Shown here: in pieces, positions 24,729 through 31,913 of the stretch
Layout: each line of letters starts with the position of its first letter
How positions within the stretch are numbered: position 1 is the first letter of the stretch
Assembly (NCBI RefSeq): GCF_003815915.1
Contig: NZ_CP033929.1
Coordinates: 1,488,001 to 1,552,000 of the forward strand
From: Chryseobacterium indoltheticum
GTDB taxonomy: Bacteria > Bacteroidota > Bacteroidia > Flavobacteriales > Weeksellaceae
Direction: 5' to 3'
DNA: 64,000 nucleotides
Translations under genes and position numbers: made by a program
Notes under the pieces: generated by a model
What the model was told of the DNA's origin: nothing
What the model saw: only the letters and a program-made list of their open reading frames with translations
Databases searched by the model: none

Positions 24729-26026
24729 ATCAGGAATTAAAAATAATTGAACTATTCTCCGGGATTGGCGGATTTTCAAAAGGTCTTGCAGATGCAGGAT
24801 TCAATATTACAGAACATTATTTCAGCGAAATAGACAAACACGCAATAGCAAACTATAAATACAATTTTCCAAATGCAAAATACATCGGGTCAGTTACAGA
24901 TATTTCCGGAAGAGACTTTAGCGGAATTGACATTATCACTTTCGGATCGCCATGCCAAGATTTCAGCCTTGCTGGAAAAAGAGAAGGGATGGACGGTAAG
25001 AGAAGTGTTCTTATCCTCGAAGCCATTAGGCTCATTACTGAGCTCAGACCAACTGTTTTTATCTGGGAAAATGTTAAAGGAGCTTTCTCCTCAAACTCTG
25101 GCGCAGACTTTTGGGGCATTCTCCAAGCCTTTGCCAACATTGGGGGTTATCGACTTGAATGGCAATTGCTTAACACAAAGTGGTTTTTACCCCAAAATAG
25201 AGAGCGGATATACCTTGTCGGACATCTTGCAGAATCAGAGCGAAGTTTCGGAAACGTATTTCCTATCTCAGAAGACAATTGCGGGATTAATGAAAGGTCA
25301 GGCGAAGCCCGAAGTATTCGAACGTTGACAGCGGGTGGAAATTCCGGAGGATTACATTCTTCAATGACATTAGTTTGTGATTCTTGCAAATCCAGACAGC
25401 GTGAAAAAAGAGAAATAATGCCTCCGTTACGAGCTAATACAGGTGCCGGGCATGGAAATTATCTACTCGGTGCAATAAGAGGTAGAAATCCAGATAATCC
25501 AACAGCAAGAATTGTTGGTCAAAAAACCGAGCAAATGCTTGAGATCAACAAAGAAGGTGTTTCAAATACTTTGACCTCAGTTCAGAAAGATAATGTTGTA
25601 ATCGGTATCAAAAGAGACTTTAAAGGTGAAGTTGGGTTTAGAATTATGAAAGATAATATTTCCCCAAAAATTCAAGCAAGAGCAAGAGAGGACGGATCTG
25701 GTCAGCCTATTATTTCTTATTCAATGGGATCAGGTAAAAAAGGGAGATCATGTATTAATTCTGGTCGGATTCCTGAAATCGGGAATGAAGAACATTCAAT
25801 TCGCAGACTGACTGAAATAGAATGTGAAAGACTGCAGGGATTCCCGGATGATTGGACAAGGTATGGACTTTACGAGAAGCAGGTTTGGATCAATAAAAAA
25901 GAAGGCACTTTCGAAATTGTACAAGATGTACATGAGATTCCAAAAACACAACGATACAAGATGCTTGGAAATGCTGTAACTCGTGATGTTGTAGAAGAAA
26001 TTGGAAAAAGACTTTTAAAAAATTAA
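24725..26026 (+). CDS. C5-cytosine DNA methyltransferase
   Basis: 433 residues. Motif I ELFSGIGGF (10-17), motif IV GSPCQDFS with catalytic Cys77, motif VI ENV (115-117), motif VIII QNRERIYLVG (157-166), target-recognition region about 200-360 and motif X GNAVTRDVVEEIG near the end. It transfers a methyl group from SAM to C5 of cytosine, probably to protect phage DNA from host restriction. No cognate endonuclease is next to it. A 151-codon frame in +1 (24873-25328) stays open inside it. Confidence 0.93.
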   Translation: MNQELKIIELFSGIGGFSKGLADAGFNITEHYFSEIDKHAIANYKYNFPNAKYIGSVTDISGRDFSGIDIITFGSPCQDFSLAGKREGMDGKRSVLILEAIRLITELRPTVFIWENVKGAFSSNSGADFWGILQAFANIGGYRLEWQLLNTKWFLPQNRERIYLVGHLAESERSFGNVFPISEDNCGINERSGEARSIRTLTAGGNSGGLHSSMTLVCDSCKSRQREKREIMPPLRANTGAGHGNYLLGAIRGRNPDNPTARIVGQKTEQMLEINKEGVSNTLTSVQKDNVVIGIKRDFKGEVGFRIMKDNISPKIQARAREDGSGQPIISYSMGSGKKGRSCINSGRIPEIGNEEHSIRRLTEIECERLQGFPDDWTRYGLYEKQVWINKKEGTFEIVQDVHEIPKTQRYKMLGNAVTRDVVEEIGKRLLKN

Positions 26027-26068
26027 ACCTATGCCCTACTACATCACACAAATACCTGTACTGCCGGC

Positions 26069-26218
26069 ATGAAAGATAAGTTGCAAAAATTAGTAAACAA
26101 TGAGTATTTAGACAGCTATTCTATTTACGAACTTAAAACAGCGGGATTGATTGTTAAAATCACTTACACTCAATATGTGATTACTAAAAAGGGATTGAGA
26201 TTAATAAAAGAGGGCTGA
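26069..26218 (+). CDS. Very small hypothetical protein
   Basis: 49 codons: MKDKLQKLVNNEYLDSYSIY then ending VITKKGLRLIKEG. The C-terminal pattern resembles a winged-helix tail, but this is weak. It lies in the gap between the methyltransferase and the DUF3127 gene. Confidence 0.4.
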   Translation: MKDKLQKLVNNEYLDSYSIYELKTAGLIVKITYTQYVITKKGLRLIKEG

Positions 26219-26221
26219 ATG

Positions 26222-26236
26222 CGGAAACCCGTAAGG
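26222..26236 (+). repeat. Hairpin element, copy 1
   Basis: CGGAAACCCGTAAGG, found again at 61630-61644. The flanks form a short stem (TGCGG / CCGTA) around loop AAAC. It sits 63 bp before the DUF3127 start codon. Confidence 0.5.
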
Positions 26237-26298
26237 AATGCTTAATCAAGCAAATTAATTTTACAAAACGAAAATATGTATTCAAAAAAAATTAATAA

Positions 26299-26574
26299 AT
26301 GGAATTAACAGGAGTAATTAAGAAAATAGGCAACATCCAGACATTCGGATCAGGATTTCAGAAAAGAGAAGTTGTAATTGTGACAGAAGAACAATTTTCT
26401 CAGACGATTTGTTTAGAGTTAATTTCTGGAAAGGTTGATATTATCGAACCGTTTTCAGAAGGAGAAAGAGCAAAGATCGGAATCAACATTAAGGGAAGAG
26501 AATGGATTTCGCCACAGGGAGAAACTAAATACTTTAACACAATTGAAGCATGGAAGATTTTAAAAATTCAATAA
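26299..26574 (+). CDS. DUF3127 protein (OB-fold, SSB-like)
   Basis: 91 residues with the DUF3127 pattern: MELTGVIKKIGNIQTFGSGF, KREVVIVTEEQFSQTICLEL, then INIKGREWISPQGETKYFNT. DUF3127 proteins are small OB-fold proteins of Bacteroidota, considered single-strand-DNA binding. It is in the replication block and overlaps the next gene by 25 bp. Confidence 0.85.
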   Translation: MELTGVIKKIGNIQTFGSGFQKREVVIVTEEQFSQTICLELISGKVDIIEPFSEGERAKIGINIKGREWISPQGETKYFNTIEAWKILKIQ

Positions 26575-27122
26575 ACCTTGAAGACACTTTAAGCCGGGAT
26601 TTAAATGATTTACCTGGAGAAGAATGGAAAGAAATTAAAGGCTATGAGGGTAAGTATTTGATTTCAAATTATTCTCGTGTAAAATCAATCGTTAGTAGAA
26701 TTAATATGATACTAAAAAAAACTATTTCATCAGGAAGATATCAGATTATACTACATGATAAAAGAAGTAGGAAGAAAAGCTACTTAACGGGACGATTAGT
26801 GGCCATTCACTTCATTAGGGAGCCTAAGATAAACGAAGTTTTAAAATACAGAGACAAAAATTATCATTTTGATGCTTTTTTTAATCTCGAATGGATCGCA
26901 AAAAAAGACAGTTCAAAAGCTGCATTTTCCAGCGGAAGCTGGCCTCATAATCATGGCAAGGGTTTCAACAACGGAATGACAAAATTAAAAGCCAATGAGG
27001 TTGTAGAGATTCGCCAGAAAAAAGCTGAAGGATTATCTGTAAAACAATTATCTGATGAATACAAAGTAGCAGAAAGTTCAATTCAGATGATTATAAGAGG
27101 TCGCAGATGGAATAATATTTAA
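26550..27122 (+). CDS. NUMOD4-type homing-endonuclease-like protein with degenerate HNH
   Basis: 190 residues. The NUMOD4 motif (GEEWKEIKGYEGKYLISNYS, about 24-43) begins it. An HNH-type region follows (GRLVAIHFIREP, then FFNLEW), but the usual VNHIDGNK-like catalytic stretch reads LKYRDKNYHFD, so the first HNH histidine is lost. The C-terminal part is a helix-turn-helix (KANEVVEIRQKKAEGLSVKQ, KVAESSIQMIIRGRRW). It is probably a non-cleaving DNA-binding protein, perhaps a regulator. Confidence 0.7.
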   Translation: MEDFKNSINLEDTLSRDLNDLPGEEWKEIKGYEGKYLISNYSRVKSIVSRINMILKKTISSGRYQIILHDKRSRKKSYLTGRLVAIHFIREPKINEVLKYRDKNYHFDAFFNLEWIAKKDSSKAAFSSGSWPHNHGKGFNNGMTKLKANEVVEIRQKKAEGLSVKQLSDEYKVAESSIQMIIRGRRWNNI

Positions 27123-27130
27123 AACAGGTT

Positions 27131-27160
27131 GGAAGGTGATATTGAAAGCATTCACCTTCC
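27131..27160 (+). other. Stem-loop without a U-run
   Basis: Stem GGAAGGTGA / TCACCTTCC with a 12-nt loop in the 67-bp gap after the NUMOD4 gene. It has no T-run, so it may be an mRNA-processing or stability element rather than a terminator. Confidence 0.4.
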
Positions 27161-27189
27161 ACTCTAACCCAGAACTAATAAAATAAATT

Positions 27190-27435
27190 ATGACACCTAA
27201 AGAAAAAGCAAAAAGTCTTATTGAGAAGTTTCAAAAATATTGCTCTCATAAAGAAGATTTAAATAAGGGATTTGGCGTAATCAAGACAATAGATGTTTAT
27301 GACAGAGATAAAGCACTTGCGTGTGCTAAAACATGTGTTAATGAAATTATTGATGATATCCCTATGTATTTGGGAAACTTAAATCCTAAATGGTACTATT
27401 GGAATGAGGTTAAAAAAGAGCTTGAGAGCTACTAA
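27190..27435 (+). CDS. Small hypothetical protein
   Basis: 81 residues, helical, starting MTPKEKAKSLIEKFQKYCSH. The region ALACAKTCVNEIIDDIP and the final W-x-x-V-K-x-E-L-E-S-Y are typical of a small phage protein family with no known function. First gene of a run of ten small genes. Confidence 0.65.
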   Translation: MTPKEKAKSLIEKFQKYCSHKEDLNKGFGVIKTIDVYDRDKALACAKTCVNEIIDDIPMYLGNLNPKWYYWNEVKKELESY

Positions 27436-27468
27436 CTAAATAGATTACTAACAAACAAAAATTAAATT

Positions 27469-27732
27469 ATGTCATATTCAAAAAAACATTTCAACGAAAA
27501 GCACGAGGTAATTATTTCTACTGAAATGAAGCCTGTTAAACAATCTGATACCGATGGGGTAATTATTCCTCATAAGCAAGTTGTAAATAGAATCAGGTAT
27601 TATGATGGTTATGGAAGTACAAAAACAGAAGTAAGTCTTTCAAAGGAATTTATACTTGATTTAGCCGAACAAATCAAACAGCTTGAATCTGTTGTTGAAG
27701 ATTTGGAGCAAAATGAGAATTTACCATTCTAA
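27469..27732 (+). CDS. Small hypothetical protein
   Basis: 87 residues starting MSYSKKHFNEKHEVIISTEM, a beta N-terminal half and an acidic C-terminal helix (LDLAEQIKQLESVVEDLEQN). No family recognised. Confidence 0.6.
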   Translation: MSYSKKHFNEKHEVIISTEMKPVKQSDTDGVIIPHKQVVNRIRYYDGYGSTKTEVSLSKEFILDLAEQIKQLESVVEDLEQNENLPF

Positions 27733-27751
27733 ACCTTAAATAAAAACAAAG

Positions 27752-27994
27752 ATGAAACGTACAATTCACCACATGAGTGTAAATCTGGAAGGTTTACTTA
27801 GAAATTACAAGAGAAGAAAAATCAACATCATGGAAGATGATAATGGCAGAACATTATCCGATGCAGAAGCGAGAGCAGAAATTGCAAAACTTCAAGCACT
27901 CGGACATAAATTAATGTCAACAAATAGTAATTGTGTTGGCTTTGATCCGTTCGGAGGTGGATGCCCAGGACATGAAGAAGAAACCACTAAATAA
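27752..27994 (+). CDS. Small hypothetical protein
   Basis: 80 residues; basic N-terminus, acidic middle (EDDNGRTLSDAEARAEIAKL) and a Cys/Gly-rich end (CVGFDPFGGGCPGHEE) that may bind a metal. No family recognised. Confidence 0.6.
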   Translation: MKRTIHHMSVNLEGLLRNYKRRKINIMEDDNGRTLSDAEARAEIAKLQALGHKLMSTNSNCVGFDPFGGGCPGHEEETTK

Positions 27995-28003
27995 AATACT
28001 ATT

Positions 28004-28231
28004 ATGAGCAATACAGAATCAAAACCATTAGAAGAACTTTTCAGCGACCTTGATTATTGGAGTGTAAAATATGAGTTTACATTTCAATTCTGGGGAGATT
28101 ACAATAATAATATTTTTATCACAAAAGGTGGTGTGAATATTTATGATACTGGCGGACTTGAATCACCAAGAAAAGCTATTGTGAATGCATTAGAATATAT
28201 CAACAAAATCAATCGATTGGAACTAAAATAA
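28004..28231 (+). CDS. Small hypothetical protein
   Basis: 75 residues starting MSNTESKPLEELFSDLDYWS, aromatic and acidic, with strands YEFTFQFWGDYNNNIFIT. No family recognised. It precedes the next gene by 5 bp. Confidence 0.6.
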   Translation: MSNTESKPLEELFSDLDYWSVKYEFTFQFWGDYNNNIFITKGGVNIYDTGGLESPRKAIVNALEYINKINRLELK

Positions 28232-28236
28232 ATGAT

Positions 28237-28542
28237 ATGGAAAATACATTAGAAAAAACACCTGATTTAAAAATGTATGATCAGGTTACTGAAAAGTTTG
28301 TTGAGTACATGAAAAAAGAACTTGAAGCTAATTTCCAGAAGGGAGACCGTAACGGTCAAGGTGGTTGGCTTGAGGTTAAAGATAATAAGTTTTGGATATC
28401 TGAATTATATTATCACGTTGGGAAACTACAATCAGCAATGATGAGTAATGACATTCACAGAATCGAAGAAAATTGCGCTGACATTGCCAATCTTGCATTA
28501 ATGACTTTGGATGTAAAAATTGATTTATTAAAGTCTGAGTAA
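28237..28542 (+). CDS. Small helical protein, possibly MazG-like
   Basis: 101 residues. The helix with W and paired acidic residues (EENCADIANLALMTLD) preceded by LYYHVGKLQSAMM recalls the all-alpha NTP pyrophosphatase (MazG-like) fold often found in phages, where Glu/Asp residues bind magnesium. Only one of the usual two acidic motifs is clear, so this is tentative. Confidence 0.55.
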   Translation: MENTLEKTPDLKMYDQVTEKFVEYMKKELEANFQKGDRNGQGGWLEVKDNKFWISELYYHVGKLQSAMMSNDIHRIEENCADIANLALMTLDVKIDLLKSE

Positions 28543-28561
28543 ACTATACTGCTCACTAAAA

Positions 28562-28789
28562 ATGGAGAATAAAACGAAATTTGAATTTAGACCTTATATA
28601 ATTTCTTCTGATATTGGCGAAATAGAAGTTTCGATCGAATTGTCAAATGACGAGATCGCAATGATGAAAACTTTGGATAAGGAAGAAATTAAAAAATTAG
28701 TAAATGATAAAGCAGTAATTAAAATCACAGACTTTAATATTGATTTTGAAATTGAAGATTTTAAAGATTGGGACGAGATTGAAAATTAA
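28562..28789 (+). CDS. Small acidic hypothetical protein
   Basis: 75 residues, strongly acidic (ELSNDEIAMMKTLDKEEIKK; FEIEDFKDWDEIEN). No family recognised. Acidic, small phage proteins are sometimes DNA mimics, but nothing here demonstrates that. Confidence 0.6.
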   Translation: MENKTKFEFRPYIISSDIGEIEVSIELSNDEIAMMKTLDKEEIKKLVNDKAVIKITDFNIDFEIEDFKDWDEIEN

Positions 28790-28833
28790 GCTGACATCTT
28801 ACTGTCTAAAAAACAATTTAAAAAATAATTACA

Positions 28834-29061
28834 ATGAAAAATATTACCGTCAGATTATTTAAAACGATCTATACCTTGCCTTTATATCCACTATACGTAT
28901 TAATAGCATTATCATATTTTATTAAAAGTGATTTCCGTTATACTGGAAAAGTAGATGAAGATTTTAAAAACCAAATTTTAGAGGCCAAATGGTATTTTAG
29001 GATTTTGGGTTTTTTATTTTGGATATATATAATATTAAAATATATTTTGTGCTTAATTTAA
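28834..29061 (+). CDS. Small membrane protein
   Basis: 75 residues with two hydrophobic segments (TLPLYPLYVLIALSYFI and FRILGFLFWIYIILKYILCL). Unknown function. It is followed by a terminator. Confidence 0.6.
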   Translation: MKNITVRLFKTIYTLPLYPLYVLIALSYFIKSDFRYTGKVDEDFKNQILEAKWYFRILGFLFWIYIILKYILCLI

Positions 29062-29075
29062 TCTGGTTTAGTTTT

Positions 29076-29101
29076 ATCCTCGGCTTAGGTCGGGGATTTT
29101 T
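29076..29101 (+). terminator. Intrinsic terminator
   Basis: Stem ATCCTCG / CGGGGAT (one wobble) with a short loop and T-run, 15 bp after the small membrane protein gene. It ends the long early transcript. Confidence 0.7.
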
Positions 29102-29115
29102 ACCACAATTTTTAA

Positions 29116-29123
29116 TACATTTG
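29116..29123 (+). promoter_or_regulatory. Promoter with leaderless geometry
   Basis: TACATTTG fits TAnnTTTG, followed by 4 nt and ATG 29128. It comes directly after a terminator, so it should start a new transcript at the start codon. Confidence 0.6.
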
Positions 29124-29127
29124 AAAT

Positions 29128-29403
29128 ATGAATAATAACATGGATGAGTCAGGTAAAAAACTTACAGATTCTTTAAAATCCGCAAATGAAAGCTGGATAG
29201 AATTTAATAAAGCAGCATACCACTGTATGGCAGATTATTCTTCAAAACTAAGGTTAGTAAGTTCAGAGGATGACTTCTTGCACAACTTTGATATTGTTTA
29301 TCAATTCCCAGAAGAACACAATGAAGAGTTTCTAATTATGGTAACTCAAGGATTGTCTTATAAGGAGGCATTCGATTTACTAAAAGATACCTATTCATTT
29401 TAA
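29128..29403 (+). CDS. Small hypothetical protein
   Basis: 91 residues starting MNNNMDESGKKLTDSLKSAN; helical, acidic, ending LSYKEAFDLLKDTYSF. Own promoter. No family recognised. Confidence 0.6.
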   Translation: MNNNMDESGKKLTDSLKSANESWIEFNKAAYHCMADYSSKLRLVSSEDDFLHNFDIVYQFPEEHNEEFLIMVTQGLSYKEAFDLLKDTYSF

Positions 29404-29417
29404 ATAAAAAACATATT

Positions 29418-29720
29418 ATGCAAGAAATAGAAGCAAAAGCAATAAGTAATTTAATAAGCAAAGAGAATAGATTAAAAGCAGTTGAAATAACTGGATTTGT
29501 TGCTATTTTAAAATCGGATGGAAAATGCAATGACCAATTGATTAATGATGTGGATGAGTACGTGGGTATGGTTCATGTTATTTATGAAATGTTTAAAGGT
29601 TATTCTTTCGAAGATATCAAATTAAGTGAAAATCCTATTGATAGTAGTGACTTCGCAAAGTTGATAAAATTCCATGTAGAGATAACAGAACTTTACAAGT
29701 TGGCTAAAGAGAACGCTTAG
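29418..29720 (+). CDS. Small hypothetical protein
   Basis: 100 residues, helical, starting MQEIEAKAISNLISKENRLK. No family recognised. Forms a two-gene operon with the preceding gene and is followed by a terminator. Confidence 0.6.
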   Translation: MQEIEAKAISNLISKENRLKAVEITGFVAILKSDGKCNDQLINDVDEYVGMVHVIYEMFKGYSFEDIKLSENPIDSSDFAKLIKFHVEITELYKLAKENA

Positions 29721-29756
29721 GAAAAACGTTAAATAAATTAGAATTTATATGAGATA

Positions 29757-29788
29757 AATAAGCTCCTTACAATAGGAGCTTATTTTTA
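29757..29788. terminator. Bidirectional terminator between convergent clusters
   Basis: Stem AATAAGCTCCT / AGGAGCTTATT with a T-run on the plus strand and A-rich DNA before it. It separates the plus-strand small genes from the minus-strand cluster at 29786-30827. Confidence 0.85.
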
Positions 29789-29902
29789 TTTTATGAGTGA
29801 AATTAGTCTATGTAAAAAAGAGATTTTTACTTTTGATTTTTCGATTGAAGCAGAAACAAATCTTTGTTCTTTTTCATTCCAGATGGAAATTAAGTTTTTC
29901 AT
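29786..29902 (-). CDS. Very small protein, last gene of the minus cluster
   Basis: 38 codons starting MKNLISIWNEKEQRFVSASI, basic C-terminal half. It starts 10 bp after the previous stop and ends against the terminator. A WNEK-x2-RF motif is shared with the 55-residue protein of the same cluster (30385-30552), which supports it being real. An equally long plus-strand frame covers the same bases. Confidence 0.45.
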   Translation of the reverse strand: MKNLISIWNEKEQRFVSASIEKSKVKISFLHRLISLIK

Positions 29903-29912
29903 GAGTTAAAAT

Positions 29913-30122
29913 TTATTCGTTTTTTAATTTGTCAGCAATTCCTAAAATATGTTTTTTGATGTTTTCATAATCATCAACGGAAAATTTATTCCTTGCTTGA
30001 GACTTAATTTTCTTGTAAACCGCATCCGTAGAAGGGTTTTCTTTATTAATGATTTTGGCTACATTTTTTGGGGCAATACCTAAATCATTTATTAATTGTA
30101 TCGCTTTTTCGTGTGTTGTCAT
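29913..30122 (-). CDS. Small helix-turn-helix-like protein
   Basis: 69 residues. The segment HEKAIQLINDLGIAPKNVAKI then NPSTDAVYKKIKSQ looks like a helix-turn-helix, followed by a helical tail. It is a possible regulator or antirepressor of the minus-strand cluster. Family not recognised. Confidence 0.55.
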   Translation of the reverse strand: MTTHEKAIQLINDLGIAPKNVAKIINKENPSTDAVYKKIKSQARNKFSVDDYENIKKHILGIADKLKNE

Positions 30123-30124
30123 AT

Positions 30125-30388
30125 TTACTTGCTTAATAAAACTTTATCTTGCTTGCTTAATGATATAGAATATTCATCACTTTCAGGTATAGATTTGTAA
30201 AATTTTTCGGCTCGTGCTTTATCGTATGTGTACAGCAAACAGGCTTGATAACAGAGATGATCTGAATTAATGTACTTTATACCACCATCTGTAAAAGTAA
30301 CAACAACATGATATTTTTTTGAAAAACCATGTTCCCAATCAATAACTGTATATTGCTTACTTCCAATTTTTAATAATAAACTTTTCAC
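30125..30388 (-). CDS. Small hypothetical protein
   Basis: 87 residues with a GTG start at 30388 that overlaps the upstream stop (GTGA). It has strands YTVIDWEHGFSKKYHVVVTF and a segment HLCYQACLLYTYDKARAEKF. No family recognised. The translational coupling fixes the start. Confidence 0.6.
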   Translation of the reverse strand: MKSLLLKIGSKQYTVIDWEHGFSKKYHVVVTFTDGGIKYINSDHLCYQACLLYTYDKARAEKFYKSIPESDEYSISLSKQDKVLLSK

Positions 30389-30552
30389 ACTTTTTTGTTT
30401 TCAAAATTACTTTTACTTTCTTCTAAAAATTCTGGTGCAATATCAGACCAAGACCAAGAACGTGATGTTAATTCAAATCTTCTTAACTTCTCATTCCATT
30501 GAACTAATTCACCATTAGAATTGATTTTTAAAATTGTTTTAGTTGTTTTCAT
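30385..30552 (-). CDS. Small hypothetical protein
   Basis: 55 codons, starting MKTTKTILKINSNGELVQWN, with Trp-rich middle (RSWSWSDIAPEF). Coupled by 4-bp overlap to the downstream GTG start. It shares WNEK-x2-RF with the 38-codon gene at 29786. Confidence 0.55.
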   Translation of the reverse strand: MKTTKTILKINSNGELVQWNEKLRRFELTSRSWSWSDIAPEFLEESKSNFENKKV

Positions 30553-30572
30553 AATAATTTATTTATTCTTAT

Positions 30573-30827
30573 TTAAAATTTATGTTCGTAATATTCAGCT
30601 TCTGCCATTCTCTTATTGAAGTTTTTAAAATCAGCATCAATAACTGCTTGACTTGATTTTGAAATTTTTTTGAAAACTTTAGCTTTAGGCATAGATTCAA
30701 TTTCTACAACTTCAACAGTGTTTTTTGCAAACATTTTCAATTTCCCTTTGTTATCTTCAGTGATAAAGAAATCTCCTCTTTCTCCTGTTAATTTGTAAGT
30801 GATGTTATTATTGATAATTGCTTTCAT
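30573..30827 (-). CDS. Small hypothetical protein, first of the minus cluster
   Basis: 84 residues with an N-terminal beta part (MKAIINNNITYKLTGERGDF) and a basic C-terminal helix region (KVFKKISKSSQAVIDADFKN). No family recognised. It follows a canonical promoter with a dyad, so expression is controlled separately from the flanking phage operons. Confidence 0.6.
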   Translation of the reverse strand: MKAIINNNITYKLTGERGDFFITEDNKGKLKMFAKNTVEVVEIESMPKAKVFKKISKSSQAVIDADFKNFNKRMAEAEYYEHKF

Positions 30828-30875
30828 AATCTTTAGTTTTCAAATGAGTTGGTTTGTCTCTCATTTTTCATACTT

Positions 30876-30921
30876 CAAAGATATTAATAAATATAATTGC
30901 GTCCAAATAAATGGATGCAAT
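30876..30921 (-). promoter_or_regulatory. Minus-cluster promoter with operator-like dyad
   Basis: On the minus strand, TTTG-N20-TATCTTTG (the -7 at 30876-30883) is a full Bacteroidota promoter, about 49 nt before the start codon. A dyad ATTGCGTCCA-N6-TGGATGCAAT (30896-30921, one mismatch) covers the -33 area. A repressor could act here. Confidence 0.65.
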
Positions 30922-30956
30922 TTAACAAACTTTAACATATAGTATAAGTTGGTACG

Positions 30957-30996
30957 GCGCACACAATTAATCCTAACATTACAATTTTTACTTTTC
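30957..30996 (+). promoter_or_regulatory. Phage-type late promoter, copy 1
   Basis: 24-bp conserved block 30957-30980 (contains ACACAATTAATCCTAACATT), then 8 bp, then TACTTTTC (30989-30996), a variant -7 element. The GTG start at 31013 follows 16 bp later. Block, spacing and short leader recur at 36226 and 53084. Confidence 0.8.
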
Positions 30997-31012
30997 CGCT
31001 TTAAAACAAAGT

Positions 31013-31402
31013 GTGAAAAGACAACCTGAATTTGAATTACAGAAGTGTGTATGCAGTTACTTGAGAGCTGCACACCCATCTATTTTATTCATGTCTGATA
31101 CAATTGCCAGTCTAAAACTAACAAAATGGCAAGCTGTACGGAATTCTCAAATTCAGAAACCCGGGTTCAAAACTCCTGATGTTCTCGTCTTCTGCCCGAA
31201 AGGAAAATATTCCGGATTATTCATTGAATTGAAAACGGAATCTCCATATAAACTAAATGGAGGGTTAAAATCCAATGCTCATATTCAGGAACAATTCAAA
31301 ACAATCGAAAAACTTCGGGAGCTTGGATACTATGCAGATTTCGCTTGGAATTTCAAAGACATTGTAAGCCTTATTAATCGATATCTAAATGAGAAATTAT
31401 GA
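31013..31402 (+). CDS. VRR-NUC nuclease
   Basis: 129 residues with GTG start, placed 16 bp after the late promoter. It has the VRR-NUC core: GFKTPDVLVF (Asp), GLFIELKTE (E-x-K) and a C-terminal QFKTIEKLRELGYYADFAW. VRR-NUC is a PD-(D/E)XK branch often acting on DNA junctions or flaps. As first gene of the packaging operon it may resolve branched DNA before packaging. It overlaps the next gene by 4 bp. Confidence 0.85.
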   Translation: MKRQPEFELQKCVCSYLRAAHPSILFMSDTIASLKLTKWQAVRNSQIQKPGFKTPDVLVFCPKGKYSGLFIELKTESPYKLNGGLKSNAHIQEQFKTIEKLRELGYYADFAWNFKDIVSLINRYLNEKL

Positions 31403-31911
31403 ATTCAAAGAAAGTAAAAATATCGGAAGTTAAGATCAATCCCAACAATCCTAGATTGATTAAAGATGACAAGTTTAAGAATCTTGTAAAATCTATCCAA
31501 GACTTTCCACAGATGCTAGAAATCCGCCCGATTGTAGTAAATGGTGATATGATAGTTCTCGGCGGAAATATGCGATTAAAAGCATGTCAGGAAGCTGGAT
31601 TGAAAGAAGTACCTATCATTATAGCTGATAATCTCACAGAAGAACAACAAAAAGAATTTTTAATAAAAGATAACGTATCTGGAGGAGAATGGGATTGGGA
31701 AGAACTCGCAAATTCTTGGGATGCTGATTTATTGGAAGAATGGGGATTGGATTTAAAGTTTCCAACGGAACCAATTGACGAGGAACAACCGGAAGAACAA
31801 ACATACATTCCTGTTTTCAGATTTGAAGTAACATGCACTACAGAAGCTCAAAAAAATAAACTAATGGCCGAACTCTTAACTCAAGGGTATAGCTGTACAG
31901 AAGATTATTAA
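31399..31911 (+). CDS. ParB/Srx-fold protein
   Basis: 170 residues. The N-terminal ParB-like nuclease fold (EVKINPNNPRLIKD, FPQMLEIRPIVVNGD, then VLGGNMRLKACQEAGLKEVP) has the GGNMRLKA box. The C-terminal tail (WDWEELANSWDADLLEEWG) is typical of phage ParB proteins next to terminases. The exact role is unknown; this group may modify or guide DNA for packaging. Confidence 0.85.
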   Translation: MNSKKVKISEVKINPNNPRLIKDDKFKNLVKSIQDFPQMLEIRPIVVNGDMIVLGGNMRLKACQEAGLKEVPIIIADNLTEEQQKEFLIKDNVSGGEWDWEELANSWDADLLEEWGLDLKFPTEPIDEEQPEEQTYIPVFRFEVTCTTEAQKNKLMAELLTQGYSCTEDY

Positions 31912-31913
31912 TC

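Noticed and set aside
21939..26026. A full phosphorothioation (Dnd) or restriction-modification system
   Set aside because: Only a DndC-like PP-loop protein and a lone C5 methyltransferase are present; no DndA/B/D/E or restriction endonuclease gene could be found nearby.
29793..29909. 38-codon plus-strand frame after the terminator
   Set aside because: It lies downstream of a strong terminator and antisense to the minus cluster; the minus frame shares a motif with its neighbour.
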